Part shown: piece by piece, positions 40,327-42,823 of the stretch
Position numbering within the stretch: the first letter of the stretch is position 1
Layout: each line of letters starts with the position of its first letter
NCBI GenBank assembly: GCA_016788905.1
Contig: JAEURZ010000024.1
Location: 1-42,823, forward strand
From: Elusimicrobiota bacterium
GTDB taxonomy: Bacteria > Elusimicrobiota > Elusimicrobia > FEN-1173
Reading direction: 5' to 3'
Length of the DNA stretch: 42,823 nt
Position numbers and translations under genes: made by a program
Notes under the pieces: generated by a model
What the model was told of the DNA's origin: nothing
Databases searched by the model: none
The model's input: the letters and a program-made list of their open reading frames with translations, nothing else

Positions 40327-41625
40327 ATGGAATGGAAAAAGGAATTAAAGGTTTTGGGGTGGCTCGGTGGGGCTTTTCTTGTCGCTTTTTTTCTCCCCGT
40401 GGGGTCGGCCCGATTTGATGGGTCGGTGATGGAGGGATTCCACCTGGTGAGGTGGTACGCCCGGGAGCATGTTGTTTTGTGTCTTCTCCCAGCGTTCTTC
40501 ATTGCCGGAGCCATTTCGGTCTTTATCCGTCAGGCGTCTGTGATGAAATACTTGGGAACCAAGGCGCATCCGGTGATGGCTTACGGTGTGGCGTCGGTGT
40601 CAGGGACCATCCTGGCCGTGTGTTCCTGCACTGTGTTGCCCTTATTTGGTGGAATTTACAAGCGTGGGGCGGGATTGGGGCCTGCCGTGGCTTTCCTGTA
40701 TTCAGGGCCGGCCATCAACGTGTTGGCCATCGTTTTGACGGCCCGCGTTTTGGGATTGGAAATGGGACTAGTCCGGACGGTTGGGGCGGTCATTTTTAGT
40801 GTTGTGGCGGGATTGGCCATGCACCTGTTTTTTCGGAAGGAGGAATCGGCCCGGGCGGCGGCGCAAGTCCTCTTGCCGGAACCGGTGGACAAACGGCCCC
40901 TGTGGCAGACAGCCGTGACTTTTGCCGCGATGGTGGCCGTTTTAGTGTTCGCCAATTGGGGAGCGCCGAAAGGGGACGGTGGTTTCTTCGGGGCCGTTTA
41001 CGCTTATAAGTGGATCATCACGGCGGTGAGCGCCGTGGTGTTGGGTGTGGGTCTTGTGCGGTGGTTTCAGTTGAAATGGATCAAGTTCTTCGGCATGGCC
41101 CTTTCCACGGGGGCGGTCTGGGCCCTGTTCCCCAAAATGCCCGTCTTGGTGTTTGCTGTTGGCCTTGTGGGCTTGGGGATTTCCACGGCGACTTCGGAGG
41201 GAGAATTGGGTGACTGGTTTGCGTCTTCCTGGGATTTCACCAAACAAGTCACGCCGTTGCTCCTGGTGGGTGTTTTGGTGGCCGGGTTTTTGTTAGGGAG
41301 GCCGGGGCATGAGGGGTTCATCCCCTCATCGTTGGTGAGTTCGTTGGTGGGGGGGAACGGTTTTTTTGCCAATCTCTTTTCGTCCGTGGTGGCGGCGTTT
41401 ATGTATTTTGCGACGTTGACCGAAGTCCCCATCTTGCAGGGGCTCATGGGCAGTGGCATGGGGAAAGGGCCTGCGCTAACGCTTCTCTTAGCGGGGCCGG
41501 CCCTTTCCCTCCCAAGCATGTTGGTCTTGCGGCAAATCGTGGGGACGAAAAAGACGATGGTCTATATCTCCATCGTTGTTGTGTTGGCGACGTTCACAGG
41601 CTGGGTTTATGGATTTCTGTCTTAG
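40327..41625 (+). CDS. arsP: ArsP/DUF318-type permease
   Basis: A 432-residue membrane protein of the UPF0718/DUF318 family, which includes ArsP, an exporter of trivalent organoarsenicals. About ten hydrophobic helices are seen, with VSGTILAVCSCTVLPLFGGI carrying the conserved cysteines (Cys99, Cys101), GPAVAFLYSGPAINVLAI, and the second-half repeat FATLTEVPILQGLM and KGPALTLLLAGPALSLPSML. GAGGAG lies seven bases before the ATG. The gene is followed by a redox thioredoxin, the usual partner of this family. The substrate could be another metalloid or thiol compound. Confidence 0.85.
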   Translation: MEWKKELKVLGWLGGAFLVAFFLPVGSARFDGSVMEGFHLVRWYAREHVVLCLLPAFFIAGAISVFIRQASVMKYLGTKAHPVMAYGVASVSGTILAVCSCTVLPLFGGIYKRGAGLGPAVAFLYSGPAINVLAIVLTARVLGLEMGLVRTVGAVIFSVVAGLAMHLFFRKEESARAAAQVLLPEPVDKRPLWQTAVTFAAMVAVLVFANWGAPKGDGGFFGAVYAYKWIITAVSAVVLGVGLVRWFQLKWIKFFGMALSTGAVWALFPKMPVLVFAVGLVGLGISTATSEGELGDWFASSWDFTKQVTPLLLVGVLVAGFLLGRPGHEGFIPSSLVSSLVGGNGFFANLFSSVVAAFMYFATLTEVPILQGLMGSGMGKGPALTLLLAGPALSLPSMLVLRQIVGTKKTMVYISIVVVLATFTGWVYGFLS

Positions 41626-41637
41626 GAGGTTCGACCG

Positions 41638-41874
41638 ATGAAAAAAATTCAAATCTTGGGCACCGGTTGCCCGAAATGTAAGAAGTTGACGGAAGCGGCG
41701 GATCAAGCTGCCCACGCGCTGGGGATTGAATACGTCCTGGAAAAAGTGACTGATCTTAATCAGATCATGAACTTCGGGGTGATGGCCACGCCGGCCCTGG
41801 CGGTGGACGGTGTGGTAAAGGTGTCGGGCCGAGTGCCGGGAATGGAAGAACTTAAATCCATCTTGGGTGTCTAG
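41638..41874 (+). CDS. Small redox-active thioredoxin-like protein
   Basis: A 78-residue thioredoxin-fold protein with the active site GTGCPKC (Cys11, Cys14) and the cis-proline segment VMATPALAVDG. It resembles the small MTH895-type redox proteins that often accompany DUF318 permeases and ArsR. AGGAGG eight bases before the ATG supports the start, 12 bases behind the permease stop, so they form one transcript. It could keep the permease cysteines or the substrate reduced. Confidence 0.88.
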   Translation: MKKIQILGTGCPKCKKLTEAADQAAHALGIEYVLEKVTDLNQIMNFGVMATPALAVDGVVKVSGRVPGMEELKSILGV

Positions 41875-41902
41875 CCCGGGTTCCCTCACAAAGAGATTGT
41901 CC

Positions 41903-42328
41903 CTAGCCGCGTTCTACCCACTCTTTGATCTTGGCATCGATTTGGTTTCTGACCTCTCGGGTTTTTGTTATTTTTTCTTCCATGGATCCTGTAAAACTCG
42001 AAGGATCGGGGAAACCCCAGTGAATTTTTTTTGCATTCCCTGGGAATAGGGGACAGCGCTCTGATTGGGATTCATCACAAACGGTCACCACGAAATCGTA
42101 AGGTTTCCCTTGCTTGTAAAACTTAAAGACGCTCTTGGTCCTGTTTCGGGAAATATCAAACCCGACCTCTTTCATCACGTCAACCACCACCGGATTGAGT
42201 TTTCCCGGTTCGAGTCCCGCGCTTTCCACCGCATATCGGTCACCGCCGTATTTCTTCAAAAAGGCTTCTGCCATCTGGCTTCGAGCCGAATTGTGAATGC
42301 AAACGAATAGAACTTTGATTTTATCCAT
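41903..42328 (-). CDS. arsC: Thioredoxin-coupled arsenate reductase (LMW phosphatase fold)
   Basis: Reduces As(V) to As(III). The 141-residue protein has the P-loop CIHNSAR (Cys10 to Arg16), the acid in FPDPSS (about residue 108) and the redox cysteines Cys84 and Cys92 in [11 protein letters not shown] that relay electrons to thioredoxin, marking the ArsC class rather than plain tyrosine phosphatases. The ATG at 42328 follows AGGAGG; a longer start at 42361 is not needed. It overlaps the stop of the ACR3 remnant by eight bases and converges with the thioredoxin-like gene. Confidence 0.93.
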   Translation of the reverse strand: MDKIKVLFVCIHNSARSQMAEAFLKKYGGDRYAVESAGLEPGKLNPVVVDVMKEVGFDISRNRTKSVFKFYKQGKPYDFVVTVCDESQSERCPLFPGNAKKIHWGFPDPSSFTGSMEEKITKTREVRNQIDAKIKEWVERG

Positions 42329-42746
42329 TGAAATACCTCCTCTTAAAAAACAAAGACACATGGACTAACCCCAAGACCACTGGCACCTCGACCAATGGAC
42401 CGACAACCGTCGCCAGTGCTACCCCGGAATTTATTCCAAAAACCGATACCGCTACAGCAATGGCAAGTTCAAAGTTGTTGCTGGCCGCCGTAAACGAAAG
42501 AGTCGCCGTTTTTTCGTATCCGGCCCCCATTTTCTTGCCCATGAGAAAGGAAACTAGGAACATCAACACAAAATAGATTATGAGAGGCAGAGCGATCCTT
42601 ACCACATCCATTGGAAGACGAACGATGAAATCTCCCTTTAACGAAAACATGACGAATATGGTGAACAAGAGGGCACCGAGGGTGATGGGGCTGATCTTTG
42701 GCAGAAAAACGTTTTCAAACCATTCTTTGCCCTTGGCCCGAATCAA
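42321..42746 (-). pseudogene. acr3: 5'-truncated ACR3 arsenite efflux pump
   Basis: The 141 residues match the C-terminal part of ACR3 (family length about 350): [53 protein letters not shown] (a hallmark) and [21 protein letters not shown]. The frame upstream is closed by a TAA at about 42767-42765 next to a run of eight A, only six codons before the TTG used here as start, and the 77 bases left to the window edge show no ACR3 sequence in any frame. The gene is thus truncated or rearranged, unless a frameshift or sequencing error in the A-run is responsible. Confidence 0.7.
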
Positions 42747-42823
42747 GGAGGCGCAATCTTTTTTTTAGTTGAAATTGGCCACGGTTTTCACGCTGCTTGT
42801 TTTACCCGTGCATCCTGAATATT

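Noticed and set aside
1-42823. tRNA, rRNA or CRISPR arrays
   Set aside because: No cloverleaf-like gene, rRNA stretch or regularly spaced repeat series was seen in any intergenic region.

Overview
The window looks like a chromosome segment of a Gram-negative, moderately GC-rich bacterium (by eye about 53% GC) with an outer membrane. It encodes an AsmA-type envelope protein, a DUF1207 outer-membrane protein, an OmpA-like porin, a small beta-barrel and lipoproteins. The taxon cannot be fixed from sequence reading alone. The gene mix (short lineage-specific envelope proteins, many paralogous giant secreted proteins, NifS/NifU directly followed by MnmA) would fit an under-sampled phylum such as Elusimicrobiota or Omnitrophota, but this is a guess.

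0-7.4 kb, plus strand: the tail of an unknown gene, a DUF4143 AAA ATPase, then a tightly coupled sulfur/translation operon: cysteine desulfurase, IscU/NifU scaffold, tRNA 2-thiouridylase MnmA, a ThiO/DadA-like FAD oxidase, tyrosyl-tRNA synthetase and a YihY-type membrane protein. Four consecutive junctions overlap (TAATG, ATGA, TTGA, ATGA).

7.3-14.2 kb, minus strand: a five-gene unit that I regard as the main undescribed system. It holds an ECF sigma factor (ECF1), a membrane anti-sigma-like protein carrying a PrcB-like C-terminal domain, two giant tandem paralogous exported proteins (795 and 811 residues) with C-terminal membrane anchors, and a small two-helix membrane protein. Overlaps couple most of the genes, and a sigma-E-like promoter sits before the giant pair.

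14.2-24.2 kb: housekeeping and envelope genes: GpmA, an M48 lipoprotein peptidase, a DedA protein, a short GT35 alpha-glucan phosphorylase, FumC, GreA, a large AsmA protein with a small lipoprotein, and a protein with PD-(D/E)XK-like residues behind a promoter that contains an operator-like dyad.

24.2-31.3 kb: a second sigma locus. ECF2, a PAS/HisKA_2 histidine kinase and a REC-PAS response regulator form one minus-strand operon. Three near-identical sites (GTAACC, 16-17 nt, then CGTC-like) lie before the genes that flank it: a DUF1207 outer-membrane protein, superoxide dismutase, and a cluster of small barrel, lmo0937-type peptide and OmpA protein. This looks like a self-contained envelope/oxidative stress regulon.

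31.3-39.8 kb: peroxiredoxin Bcp, L-lactate dehydrogenase, an NmrA-type reductase, then a block bounded by two imperfect direct repeats of about 95 bp. The block holds a HAMP membrane protein, an LTA-synthase-like sulfatase and a group II intron whose reverse transcriptase has two in-frame TAG codons. A methyltransferase follows.

39.7-42.8 kb: an arsenic-type cluster: ArsR with a probable leaderless promoter/operator, a second matching operator, an ArsP/DUF318-like permease, a small redox thioredoxin, and, converging on them, thioredoxin-type ArsC with a 5'-truncated ACR3 arsenite pump at the window edge.
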